From positions 1 through 6,014 of the forward strand of contig JAFAEU010000185.1 in NCBI GenBank assembly GCA_023423855.1: 6,014 nucleotides of DNA, written 5' to 3'. The notes beneath the pieces were generated by a model, which was given only the letters and a program-made list of their open reading frames with translations, was not told where the DNA came from and ran no database searches. The position numbers were made by a program, and so were the translations under genes. This stretch comes from Pseudomonadota bacterium (GTDB lineage Bacteria > Pseudomonadota > Gammaproteobacteria > Xanthomonadales > Xanthomonadaceae). Below are positions 1-5,837 of the stretch, one piece after another; position 1 is the first letter of the stretch, and every line of letters begins with the position of its first letter.

Positions 1-488
1 TGACCCACGGCTACGACGACCAGGGCGCGAAGTTCGGCCCCGGCGGCAACATGGAGGACTGGTGGACCAAGGCCGACGCCGACGGCTTCGCCGCGCGCAC
101 CAGCAAGCTGGTGGCCCAGTTCGACGACTACAAGACCGCCGACGGCCGCAACCTCAACGGCTCGCACACGCTGGGCGAGAACATCGCCGACCTCGGTGGC
201 CTCGCCACCGCCTACGACGCCATGAAGAAGGCCACCGAAGGCACGCCCGACCCGATGACCGACGGCCTGACCCGCGACCAGCGCTTCTTCCTGAACTGGG
301 CGACGGTGTGGCGCCGCAACTTCACGCCGGAAGAGCTGAGCAAGCGCCTGGTCACCGACGAGCACGCGCTGGCCGAGTTCCGCGCGATCGGCGCGCCGTC
401 GAACTTGCCGGCGTTCGCCGCGGCGTTCGGATGCAAGCCGGGCGACGCGATGGTGCGCGACGGCGGGAAGCAGGTCGTGATCTGGTAA
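1..488 (+). CDS. M13 family zinc metallopeptidase, C-terminal part (5' end outside window)
   Basis: This is the C-terminal 161 codons of a neprilysin/PepO-type (M13) metallopeptidase, normally a secreted or periplasmic enzyme of about 650-700 residues that cleaves oligopeptides. The reading frame enters at base 3 with THGYDDQG, the second half of the family HExTH zinc motif; the codon cut at bases 1-2 ends in TG, fitting Leu, Met or Val. The second zinc His is at 6-8. LGENIADLGG follows, with the third zinc ligand Glu at 177-179 and the conserved Asp four residues on. EHALAEFR has the transition-state His at 363-365 and the conserved Arg six residues later. The end, FGCKPGDAMV...VVIW, matches the usual M13 terminus, although the usual CxxW is VVIW here. 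Every catalytic position visible is intact, so I infer an active enzyme. A strong terminator follows 26 bases after the TAA stop. A paralog begins at 923. Confidence 0.95.
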   Translation, partial: THGYDDQGAKFGPGGNMEDWWTKADADGFAARTSKLVAQFDDYKTADGRNLNGSHTLGENIADLGGLATAYDAMKKATEGTPDPMTDGLTRDQRFFLNWATVWRRNFTPEELSKRLVTDEHALAEFRAIGAPSNLPAFAAAFGCKPGDAMVRDGGKQVVIW

Positions 489-514
489 CACGCGATCGGT
501 GATCGGCAGGACGG

Positions 515-541
515 AAGGCCCGGCGTTTGCCGGGCCTTTTT
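515..541 (+). terminator. Rho-independent terminator of the first M13 gene
   Basis: A perfect 10-bp stem, AAGGCCCGGC (515-524) with GCCGGGCCTT (529-538), closes on a GTTT tetraloop. It continues into a T run at 537-541 that overlaps the 3' arm. It begins 26 bases after the TAA stop of the upstream M13 gene. The GC-rich stem, short loop and T tract are the classic intrinsic terminator form, and the orientation suits plus-strand transcription. Confidence 0.9.
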
Positions 542-652
542 CTGGATGCTTCGACGGCTTGAGTGGCAAGCGCTCGGTGGCCGATGATCCGGTCCGGGGC
601 GGATCGTCAACGTCGACCCCGGCAGTTCATGCGTCCAGCGCATTCCCGTCGC

Positions 653-683
<31 letters not shown>

Positions 684-689
<6 letters not shown>

Positions 690-762
690 ATTTCGACCGC
701 AGGGAGAAATCTTCTTTCCGCGCGCCGGACAGGGGATTTCTCCCTGCGGTCGAAATGACAGG
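684..762. repeat. Perfect 28-bp-arm inverted repeat (REP/MITE-like palindrome)
   Basis: Bases 684-711 are the exact reverse complement of 735-762, separated by a 23-base loop (712-734). The arm core reads TTTCGACCGCAGGGAGAAAT. There is no open reading frame and no T tract directly after the right arm, so this looks like a non-autonomous mobile palindrome rather than a dedicated terminator. From memory, similar arms ending in GTCATTTCGA...GAGAAATC are dispersed in several bacterial genomes; the exact family is not confirmed here. As RNA it would fold very stably. No clear target-site duplication is visible. Confidence 0.88.
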
Positions 763-779
763 ATTCTCCGCAGATTTGC

Positions 780-811
780 CCCGCCCCTCCCCGCAGGCGG
801 GGAGGGGCGGG
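780..811. repeat. GC-rich REP-like hairpin
   Basis: CCGCCCCTCCCCGC (781-794) is the exact reverse complement of GCGGGGAGGGGCGG (797-810), and C780 pairs with G811 outside. The realistic fold is a stem of about 14 bp closing on a CAGG loop. One strand of each arm is almost purely C and T, the other G and A. It is followed by GATGGG with no T tract. The form resembles common GC-rich intergenic repeats of Xanthomonadaceae; that link is recollection, not a search result. Confidence 0.75.
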
Positions 812-880
812 ATGGGCGCAGCCTTCATGGCAATCCCTGAACAGCGACGCCCATCGCCTCGGCGCAATACGGCAGCTTGG

Positions 881-886
881 TAGAAT
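881..886 (+). promoter_or_regulatory. Putative -10 box for the second M13 gene
   Basis: TAGAAT matches the sigma-70 -10 consensus TATAAT at 5 of 6 positions and sits 36 bases before the ATG at 923, giving an expected leader of about 30 bases. No convincing -35 hexamer lies 16-18 bases upstream (around 858-863), so the promoter is weakly supported. No Shine-Dalgarno sequence is visible before the ATG either. Confidence 0.35.
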
Positions 887-922
887 CCGCCGCTTCCGCC
901 ATCAAGACCCCGGACACGCTCG

Positions 923-2935
923 ATGCCGATCCAGAAGCCGCTCGTCGCCGCCCTCGCCGCCAGCCTCGCCCTCGTCCTGGCCGCCTCCGACGCCGACGCC
1001 CAGCGCCGCGCCGCGAAGAAGCCCGCCACCCCCGCGATCACGGCCTGCAGCGACTTCTACGGCTTCGTCAACAAGGACTGGCTGACGGCGAACACCGTCG
1101 TCAGCGGCACCGGCGCGGTGTCGGCGCTGGGCCAGCTGCAGCAGCGCGCCCTGCTGCAGCAGCGTTCCCTGCTCGACGACGCGGTGCTGAACCCGCAGAA
1201 CGACGTGCAGAAGCTGCTCGGCGACTTCTGGGCCAGCGGCCTAGACGAGGCCGCGGTCGAGCGCGACGGCGCGCAGCCGATCGCCTCGCTGGTCTCGCGC
1301 ATCAACGCCATCAAGCGCAGCAAGGACGTCGCGCCCTCGATCGCGGCGCTGCACCAGGTCGGCATCCCGGTGGTGTTCAACTTCACCGCCGACCTGGACC
1401 TGGCCAACCTCGACCGCTACATCGGCTACTTCTCCCAGGGCGGCCTGGCCCTGCCCGACCCGGCCTACTACACCCGCGAGGACGCCGACACCCGCGCCCT
1501 GCTCGGCCGCTACACCGAGTACGTGGAAAAGATCCTGCAGCTGACCGGCACCGCGCCCGACCAGCTCAAGGCCGACATGCAGCAGGTGATCGACCTGGAA
1601 ACGCGCATCGCCCGTGCCTCGAAGCCGGTCACCTCGCTGCGCGACCCGCGCGAGAACTACGCGCTGGTGCCGGTCGCCGGCTTCGCCAAGCAGTTCCGGC
1701 AACTGCAGCTGGCCGACTTCCTGCAGGCGCAGGGCGTCAGCGACGACAGCGTGTCGATGGCGAACCAGGACTACTTCACCCAGGTCGACGCCCTCGTGCG
1801 CACGCTCAAGCCGGCGCAGTGGAAGGTCTACCTGCGCTACCAGATCGGCCGGGCGATGGCGCCGTACCTGTCCAAGGACTTCCGCGACGCCGACTTCCAG
1901 TTCAACGGCCGCGTGCTGCGCGGACAGTCCGCGCCGCCGATCCGCGACGTGCAGGTGCTCGACGCGATCAACCGCGCCGCCGGCCCGATGCTGGCGCGCG
2001 AGTACGTCGCGCGCTACCTGCCGGCCACCACGCGCTCGCGCGCTGACACCATCGCCGGCGACGTGCGCGCCGCGCTTGGCCGTGCCGTCGAACGCCACAG
2101 CTGGATGTCCGACGCGGCCCGCGCCGAGGCCAGGGCCAAGCTCGAAAAGCTCACCATCGAGATCGGCGCGCCGGCGCGCGACCTCGACTACACCGTGCAG
2201 CCGATGGGCCGCACCAGCTTCGGCAGCAACATGCTGATCGCCTCGACCTGGCACCACCGCGAGGAGATGCGCCGCATCGGCCGCGGCAACGCCGACCGTC
2301 GCTGGGACGTGCTGCCGCAGCAGCCGGCGCTGGCCTACGACCTCGCCCACAACCGCCTGATCGTCTCGGCCGCCGCGCTGCAGGCGCCGGTGCTGGACAT
2401 GGAGCAGGACACCGCCGCGCAGTACGGCAGCTTCGGCGCCCTGGTCGGCCACGAACTCAGCCGCGCCGTCGACACCCGGGGCCGGCTGGTGGACGCCGCC
2501 GGCGCCGTGCGCACGTGGTGGACGCCGGAAGACGAGTCGGCCTTCAATGCGCGCGCCAGCCAGCTCGCCGTGCAGTACTCGGCCTACGACTATCCGGCCG
2601 CGACCGGGCTCAAGGTCAACGGCGCGCTGACCCGCGACGAGAACGTCGCCGACCTCGCGGCGGTGGAACTGGCCTTCGATGCGCTGTCGACGGCACAGCC
2701 GGAGCTGGACAACGCGACCCGCGAGTCGTTCTTCCGGTCATGGGCCGCGCTGTGGCGCGAGCAGTTGTCGCCGGAGACAGCGACCCAGGCCGCGTCGACC
2801 AGCGTGCAGGCGCCGGGCCAGTGGCGCGCCAACGGCCCGCTGGTCAACCAGCCTGCCTTCGCCGAGACCTTCAAGTGCAAGGCCGGCAACGCGATGCTGC
2901 GCAAGGCCGAGGAACAGGTCTCGATCTGGCGCTAG
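923..2935 (+). CDS. Exported M13-family metallopeptidase homolog lacking catalytic residues (probable pseudopeptidase)
   Basis: A complete 670-residue protein of normal M13 length. An N-terminal signal peptide has a hydrophobic core at about residues 7-22 and a likely cleavage after ADA (26), predicting periplasmic or secreted location. CSDFYGFVNKDWL (42-54) opens the M13 N-terminal domain, and the C-terminal domain runs to FKCKAGNAML and a terminal IWR. The active site is altered. HExxH is HELSR (510-514), so the second zinc His is Arg. The position of the transition-state His is Gln629, while the Arg six residues later (635) is kept. NAxY reads ALAY (469-472). His510, Glu511, Glu573 and Asp577 remain, and the 63-residue spacing from His510 to Glu573 equals that of human neprilysin (583 to 646). 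I infer loss of zinc peptidase activity with fold retained, perhaps as a binding or regulatory partner of the neighbouring active paralog. The start is the only ATG that keeps the signal peptide; an in-frame TAG lies upstream at 881-883. Confidence 0.93.
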   Translation: MPIQKPLVAALAASLALVLAASDADAQRRAAKKPATPAITACSDFYGFVNKDWLTANTVVSGTGAVSALGQLQQRALLQQRSLLDDAVLNPQNDVQKLLGDFWASGLDEAAVERDGAQPIASLVSRINAIKRSKDVAPSIAALHQVGIPVVFNFTADLDLANLDRYIGYFSQGGLALPDPAYYTREDADTRALLGRYTEYVEKILQLTGTAPDQLKADMQQVIDLETRIARASKPVTSLRDPRENYALVPVAGFAKQFRQLQLADFLQAQGVSDDSVSMANQDYFTQVDALVRTLKPAQWKVYLRYQIGRAMAPYLSKDFRDADFQFNGRVLRGQSAPPIRDVQVLDAINRAAGPMLAREYVARYLPATTRSRADTIAGDVRAALGRAVERHSWMSDAARAEARAKLEKLTIEIGAPARDLDYTVQPMGRTSFGSNMLIASTWHHREEMRRIGRGNADRRWDVLPQQPALAYDLAHNRLIVSAAALQAPVLDMEQDTAAQYGSFGALVGHELSRAVDTRGRLVDAAGAVRTWWTPEDESAFNARASQLAVQYSAYDYPAATGLKVNGALTRDENVADLAAVELAFDALSTAQPELDNATRESFFRSWAALWREQLSPETATQAASTSVQAPGQWRANGPLVNQPAFAETFKCKAGNAMLRKAEEQVSIWR

Positions 2936-3024
2936 AGCATTTTTCGACCCGGATGTTGACGTTTCCGTCGTCCCCGCGAAGGCGGGGATGACGGACATGT
3001 GAGCGTTTGCGCCAAAGAATGCTC
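2935..3024. repeat. Composite hairpin element between convergent genes
   Basis: The core is CCGTCGTCCCCGC (2965-2977) paired with GCGGGGATGACGG (2982-2994) around a GAAG loop, 13 bp with one G-T wobble. It resembles the widespread proteobacterial REP-type repeat built on ATCCCCGCGAAGGCGGGGAT. It is flanked by an outer pair GAGCATT (2935-2941, sharing the last base of the M13-homolog stop codon) and AATGCTC (3018-3024). A third related copy, GAGCGTT (3001-3007), could pair with 3018-3024 instead. The element spans most of the gap between the plus-strand M13 homolog and the minus-strand rhomboid gene. No T tract follows the hairpin on either strand, so a terminator role is possible but not canonical. 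Confidence 0.75.
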
Positions 3025-3047
3025 CGGCCCGACCTGCAGGAGCGCCT

Positions 3048-3701
3048 TCACACCACCCTGCGCACGCGGCGGCCGCCGAACGGCGGCTGGCCGCGCCAGT
3101 GCCGGATCAGCAGCCAGCCGAACAGCATCCCGCCCAGGTGCGCGAAATGGGCGACGCCGGACTGGGTGCCGGTGATGCCCAGCACCAGCTCGATCGCGCC
3201 GTACACGATCACCAGCGTGCGCGCCTTCATCGGCACCGGCGGGATCAGCAGCATCACCCGCTGGTTCGGGAACAGCATGCCGTAGGCCAGCAGCAGGCCG
3301 AACACGCCGCCCGACGCGCCCACGGTGGGATAGAACGCACCGCCGTGGCGCACGCTCCACGACACCACGGCCAGCTGGCACAGGCCCGCGCCGACCACGC
3401 AGACCAGGAAATAGGTCAGGAACCGGCGCTGGCCCCAGACGTGCTCGAGCTGCGCGCCGAACATCAGCAGCGCCAGCATGTTGAACAGCAGGTGTGCGAT
3501 ATAGGTCGGGCTGTGCATGAAGCCGTGCGTCAGCAGCTGCCACGGCATGAACCGATGGGGCACGTACGCGGCGATCTCGGCCGGCGGCCACGGCCAGAGC
3601 ATCAGCGCGTCCAGCGCCGGGCCCAGCACGAGCTGCAGCACGAACACCGCGCAGTTGGCGATCAGCAAGGCCTTGGTGACGGGGGGAAGATTGGTGAACA
3701 T
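3048..3701 (-). CDS. Rhomboid family intramembrane serine protease
   Basis: A 217-residue inner-membrane protein with about six hydrophobic segments, the bacterial rhomboid core size. Rhomboids cut transmembrane substrates inside the lipid bilayer with a Ser-His dyad. HLLFN (70-74) matches the HxxxN motif of transmembrane helix 2. GASGGVFG (128-135) carries the nucleophile Ser130. AHFAHLGG (184-191) in the last helix carries the catalytic His188. All key residues are present, so activity is expected; substrates cannot be read from the sequence. I chose the ATG at 3699-3701 because AGGAG lies 5 bases upstream. An in-frame ATG at 3723-3725 would add eight residues but has no ribosome binding site. 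The gene lies 96 bases downstream of atl on the same strand and converges on the M13 homolog. The C-terminal tail is short and arginine-rich. Confidence 0.92.
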   Translation of the reverse strand: MFTNLPPVTKALLIANCAVFVLQLVLGPALDALMLWPWPPAEIAAYVPHRFMPWQLLTHGFMHSPTYIAHLLFNMLALLMFGAQLEHVWGQRRFLTYFLVCVVGAGLCQLAVVSWSVRHGGAFYPTVGASGGVFGLLLAYGMLFPNQRVMLLIPPVPMKARTLVIVYGAIELVLGITGTQSGVAHFAHLGGMLFGWLLIRHWRGQPPFGGRRVRRVV

Positions 3702-3706
3702 CGGCG

Positions 3707-3711
3707 CTCCT
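3707..3711 (-). promoter_or_regulatory. Ribosome binding site that fixes the rhomboid start
   Basis: On the minus strand AGGAG is followed by CGCCG and then ATG (3701-3699), a 5-base spacing. It is one of the few clear Shine-Dalgarno sequences in the window and favours the shorter rhomboid start over the ATG at 3725-3723. Confidence 0.8.
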
Positions 3712-3723
3712 GCTCTGCGCCCC

Positions 3724-3729
3724 ATGATA
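3724..3729 (-). promoter_or_regulatory. Possible -10 box for the rhomboid gene
   Basis: TATCAT on the minus strand matches TATAAT at 5 of 6 positions. It lies about 12 bases upstream of the AGGAG ribosome binding site, leaving room for a short leader. The region behind it is purely GC-rich and has no recognisable -35, so the gene could instead be read through from atl. Confidence 0.25.
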
Positions 3730-3797
3730 ACGGCGGAAGCGCGGCCGCCCGGTCCGCGACATCCATCGCGCGCACCGCGGCGGCTTCCGCGCGGCCG

Positions 3798-4151
3798 TCA
3801 GCCCCCTTGCCCCGGCCCCCAGAGGGCGGCATCCAGATCGTCGTCGCCGCGCGGCATGCGCACGCGCCCCCTGACCACCTTCACGCCCTCCTCGCGCAGC
3901 CGCTGCGCCTGCTCGCGATGGCCCTTCGATCCGGGCGGGAACGCGATCGAGCCGTCGCTGCGCAGGATGCGGTGCCACGGCAGCGTCGGGTCGTCGTTGC
4001 CGGAGAGCAGCCGCGCCACCATCCGCGCCCGCCCCGGCAGCCCGGCGCGGCGCGCGATCTGGCCGTAGCCGGCGACCGAGCCGCGCGGCACGTCACGGAT
4101 CGCGGACAGGATGCGCGCCGCGGCGGGCGAATCGGCAGACAGGGCGGCCAT
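3798..4151 (-). CDS. atl: Alkyltransferase-like protein (Atl, MGMT-fold, catalytically inactive)
   Basis: A 117-residue protein covering only the DNA-binding domain of O6-alkylguanine-DNA alkyltransferase. The active-site PCHR of true alkyltransferases is PWHR (58-61), with Trp59 replacing the alkyl-accepting Cys. E. coli eAtl (YbaZ) has the same substitution, and Atl proteins are generally about 100-130 residues. Family knowledge: Atl proteins bind O6-alkylguanine, flip and bend the DNA, and pass the lesion to nucleotide excision repair rather than reversing it. Other visible elements are VAGYGQIA (26-33) with Tyr29 at the base-flipping position, and GLPGRAR (37-43) with Arg43 at the probable arginine-finger position in the recognition helix. 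The tail is Gly- and Asp-rich. No good Shine-Dalgarno precedes the ATG; a GGAG lies about 18 bases away, too far to be convincing. It is divergent from the gene at 4201. Confidence 0.9.
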   Translation of the reverse strand: MAALSADSPAAARILSAIRDVPRGSVAGYGQIARRAGLPGRARMVARLLSGNDDPTLPWHRILRSDGSIAFPPGSKGHREQAQRLREEGVKVVRGRVRMPRGDDDLDAALWGPGQGG

Positions 4152-4200
4152 GGGCGACTAGGATATCCGCTCCGTTCCGCCGCAGTACGACCATCGCGCC
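4152..4200. promoter_or_regulatory. Short divergent intergenic region with GGATATCC palindrome
   Basis: These 49 bases separate the divergent starts of atl and the gene at 4201, so promoters in both directions must be here or inside the flanking genes. The only AT-containing core is the 8-bp palindrome GGATATCC (4161-4168). It could give weak -10 boxes both ways: TAGGAT (4159-4164) on the plus strand and TATCCT on the minus strand. No -35 elements are clear. The overlap would make the two genes mutually exclusive or co-regulated, but this is inference. Confidence 0.3.
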
Positions 4201-4611
4201 ATGCAGAACTTCGAACAGATCCGCAGCCACCTCCTCGGCGGCGAGTTCCGCGTCACCATGCAGGAACCCTACGTGGTCTGCGTCGAACTCTCGCTCGACG
4301 GCGGCCGCCGCCACCAGGCGATCTTCCTGTCCGAGTTGCAGGACGACGACGGCCGCAACTACCTGCGCACCAGCACCGTGATCGCGCCGATCACCGGCAT
4401 CGACGCCCGCCGCGCGCTCGCCTTCAACTGGAATTCGCGCGTGGGCTATCTCTCGATCGGCGAACTCGACGGCGTGCCCTACCTGCAGCTGTGCGAGAAC
4501 CGCCCCTACGAAGGCCTCACCGCCTCCGAGATCGGCCGGGTGGTGCTGGAGATCGGTGGCATGGGGGATCGGCTGGAGCGGGCGCTGTCGGCGGAAGGCG
4601 ACCTGCTGTGA
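4201..4611 (+). CDS. Conserved hypothetical protein with YbjN-like fold pattern
   Basis: A 136-residue acidic protein with no signal peptide or membrane segment, so presumably cytosolic. The predicted pattern is an N-terminal helix (1-12), several beta strands (about 15-32, 38-44, 53-64), a helix near 68-75, further strands (RVGYLSIGELDGVPYLQLCENRPYE, 80-104), and a C-terminal helix (108-131) ending EGDLL. The strand-turn-strand followed by a helix with LTASEIGRVVLEIGGMGDRLERAL resembles YbjN and type III chaperone-like proteins. That is a fold-level impression only, and no function follows from it. The start is the first ATG in frame near the divergent region and has no Shine-Dalgarno, so translation may be leaderless or start-region dependent. 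Codon use matches the neighbours, with strong G/C third positions, which supports a real gene. Confidence 0.75.
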   Translation: MQNFEQIRSHLLGGEFRVTMQEPYVVCVELSLDGGRRHQAIFLSELQDDDGRNYLRTSTVIAPITGIDARRALAFNWNSRVGYLSIGELDGVPYLQLCENRPYEGLTASEIGRVVLEIGGMGDRLERALSAEGDLL

Positions 4612-4615
4612 GGCC

Positions 4616-4691
4616 GTGATTGGTGATTCGTGATTGGAAAAGACAGGCGCGCCCCGCTTTTCCGAATCACCAATCACGAATCACCAATCAC
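4616..4691. repeat. Heptamer-built inverted repeat filling a convergent gap
   Basis: Bases 4616-4637 are the exact reverse complement of 4670-4691 (22-bp arms). The arms are built from alternating heptamers: GTGATTG, GTGATTC, GTGATTG on the left (4616-4636), and GAATCAC, CAATCAC, GAATCAC, CAATCAC on the right (4664-4691), so the right side has one extra unit. Inside, GGAAAAG (4636-4642) pairs with CTTTTCC (4657-4663) around a 14-base loop containing the palindrome GGCGCGCC (4646-4653). The element occupies nearly all of the gap between the stop codons at 4611 and 4697. TTTT (4694-4697) follows two bases after the right arm, so it could act as a weak plus-strand terminator. Related GATT-rich repeats occur in Xanthomonadaceae genomes by my recollection. 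Confidence 0.85.
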
Positions 4692-4696
4692 CGTTT

Positions 4697-5824
4697 TCAA
4701 GCCCACCCCGCGCTCTGCATCACCCGGAACAGCGCATACGCGATCCCGCCCGACATCGGGATCGTCAGGATCCAGGCCCAGATCATCTTGTGGACCACGC
4801 TCCACCTGATCGCGTTCAGGCGCTTGGCGCAGCCCACGCCCATGATCGCCGACGAGATGTTGTGCGTGGTCGAGACCGGGATGCCCAGCGACGAGGCGCC
4901 GAGGATCACCGAGGCCGCGCTGGTTTCGGCCGCGAAGCCGTGGATCGGGTGCAGCTTGACCAGCTTGTGCCCCAGGGTCTTGATGATGCGCCAGCCGCCG
5001 GCGGCGGTGCCGGCCGCCATCACCAGCGCACATGTGATCTTGATCCAGGTGTCGATGTCGCCCTGCGCCAGCGCCGCCTCGGACGGGTGCAGGAAGGCCA
5101 GCCAGCCCGGCAGCACGTCCAGGGTGCCGGCGGCCTGCGCGCTGACCAGGGTGAGCGCGACGATGCCCATGGTCTTCTGCGCATCGTTCATGCCGTGGGC
5201 GAAGCCCATGCCGGCCGCGCTCACGATCTGCGCCTTGCCGAAGAAGCCGTTGACCCAGCGCGGCCGCGCGATCCGCGCCAGCCAGCCGCCGCTGCGCGCC
5301 ATCATCGAAATCACGAAGAACAGCACGCCCATCATCGCGAAGCCGGCGGCGAAACCCAGCAGCGGCGAGCTGACCATGGGCACGATCACCTTCCACAGCA
5401 CGCCTGCGCTCCTGTACAGCGGCTCGGTCGGCTCGGACCAGATCACCACGTCGAAGTCGTTGGCCGCGGCCGCCAGCGCGGCGCCGATCAGGCCGCCGAT
5501 CAGCGCGTGCGAGGATGACGACGGCAGGCCGAACCACCAGGTGATCAGGTTCCAGGTGATGCCGCCGAGCAGCGCGCACAGGATCAGCTGCGAACCGACC
5601 TCGACCACGCCGGCGTCGATCAGCCCCGAGGAAATGGTCTTGGCCACCGCGGGGCCGGCCAGCGCGCCGATCAGGTTCATGGTGGCCGCGAGCCCGACCG
5701 CCTGCATCGGCGACAGCACCTTGGTCGCGACCACGGTCGCGATCGAGTTGGCGGTGTCGTGGAAGCCGTTGATGTATTCGAACACCAGCGCGGTGGCCAC
5801 CACCACCAGGACGAGGGTCAGCAT
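4697..5824 (-). CDS. pit: PiT family inorganic phosphate transporter
   Basis: A 375-residue inner-membrane protein of the PiT (PF01384) family, which imports phosphate, typically as a metal-phosphate complex with protons (or sodium in some members). The family's inverted internal repeat is clear. NGFHDTANS (19-27) in the first half corresponds to HGMNDAQKTMG (210-220) in the second, and GLPSSSSHALIGG (99-111) to GIPVSTTHNISSAIMG (314-329). Around ten hydrophobic segments span the whole length. I place the start at the ATG 5824-5822 because the hydrophobic N-terminus MLTLVLVV begins there and AGGAA lies 8 bases upstream. A longer frame back to 5887 would add 21 arginine-rich residues overlapping the upstream gene. 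It is the second gene of an operon with the DUF47 protein, 11 bases after that stop, the standard arrangement for Pit accessory proteins. Confidence 0.95.
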   Translation of the reverse strand: MLTLVLVVVATALVFEYINGFHDTANSIATVVATKVLSPMQAVGLAATMNLIGALAGPAVAKTISSGLIDAGVVEVGSQLILCALLGGITWNLITWWFGLPSSSSHALIGGLIGAALAAAANDFDVVIWSEPTEPLYRSAGVLWKVIVPMVSSPLLGFAAGFAMMGVLFFVISMMARSGGWLARIARPRWVNGFFGKAQIVSAAGMGFAHGMNDAQKTMGIVALTLVSAQAAGTLDVLPGWLAFLHPSEAALAQGDIDTWIKITCALVMAAGTAAGGWRIIKTLGHKLVKLHPIHGFAAETSAASVILGASSLGIPVSTTHNISSAIMGVGCAKRLNAIRWSVVHKMIWAWILTIPMSGGIAYALFRVMQSAGWA

Positions 5825-5832
5825 CGTCCCGG

Positions 5833-5837
5833 TTCCT
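5833..5837 (-). promoter_or_regulatory. pit ribosome binding site overlapping the upstream stop codon
   Basis: On the minus strand, AGGAA begins inside the TAG stop of the DUF47 gene, sharing its A and G, and lies 8 bases before the pit ATG. This geometry suggests translational coupling, with ribosomes ending the accessory protein re-initiating on pit. It also supports the pit start at 5824. Confidence 0.7.

Noticed and set aside
733..769. Partial echo GGATTTCTCC / GGATTCTCC at the right end of the long palindrome
   Set aside because: The match is short and imperfect and does not work as a target-site duplication, since nothing equivalent flanks the left arm.
877..2046. Long arginine-rich plus-strand open frame (about 389 codons)
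   Set aside because: It is an out-of-frame shadow of the M13 homolog in high-GC DNA; the 923 frame has the signal peptide and M13 motifs, while this one has low-complexity Arg/Pro/Ala composition.
1241..2452. 403-codon open frame on the minus strand inside the M13 homolog
   Set aside because: Composition is Val/Gly/Ala/Arg-rich with no recognisable domain, and it lies fully antisense to a convincing gene; GC-rich DNA produces such frames routinely.
3733..3790. 8-bp inverted repeat GCGGAAGC/GCTTCCGC plus duplicated GCGGCCG between atl and the rhomboid gene
   Set aside because: The arms are short, the loop is 42 bases, there is no T tract, and the DNA is very GC-rich, so chance is sufficient.
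2932..3978. 348-codon minus-strand frame across the rhomboid gene and part of atl
   Set aside because: It crosses two well-supported genes and a repeat in another frame, and has no domain signature.
3099..4619. 506-codon plus-strand frame opposite the rhomboid and atl genes
   Set aside because: It is a shadow frame rich in His, Gln, Arg and Pro, overlapping three real genes; no family resemblance.
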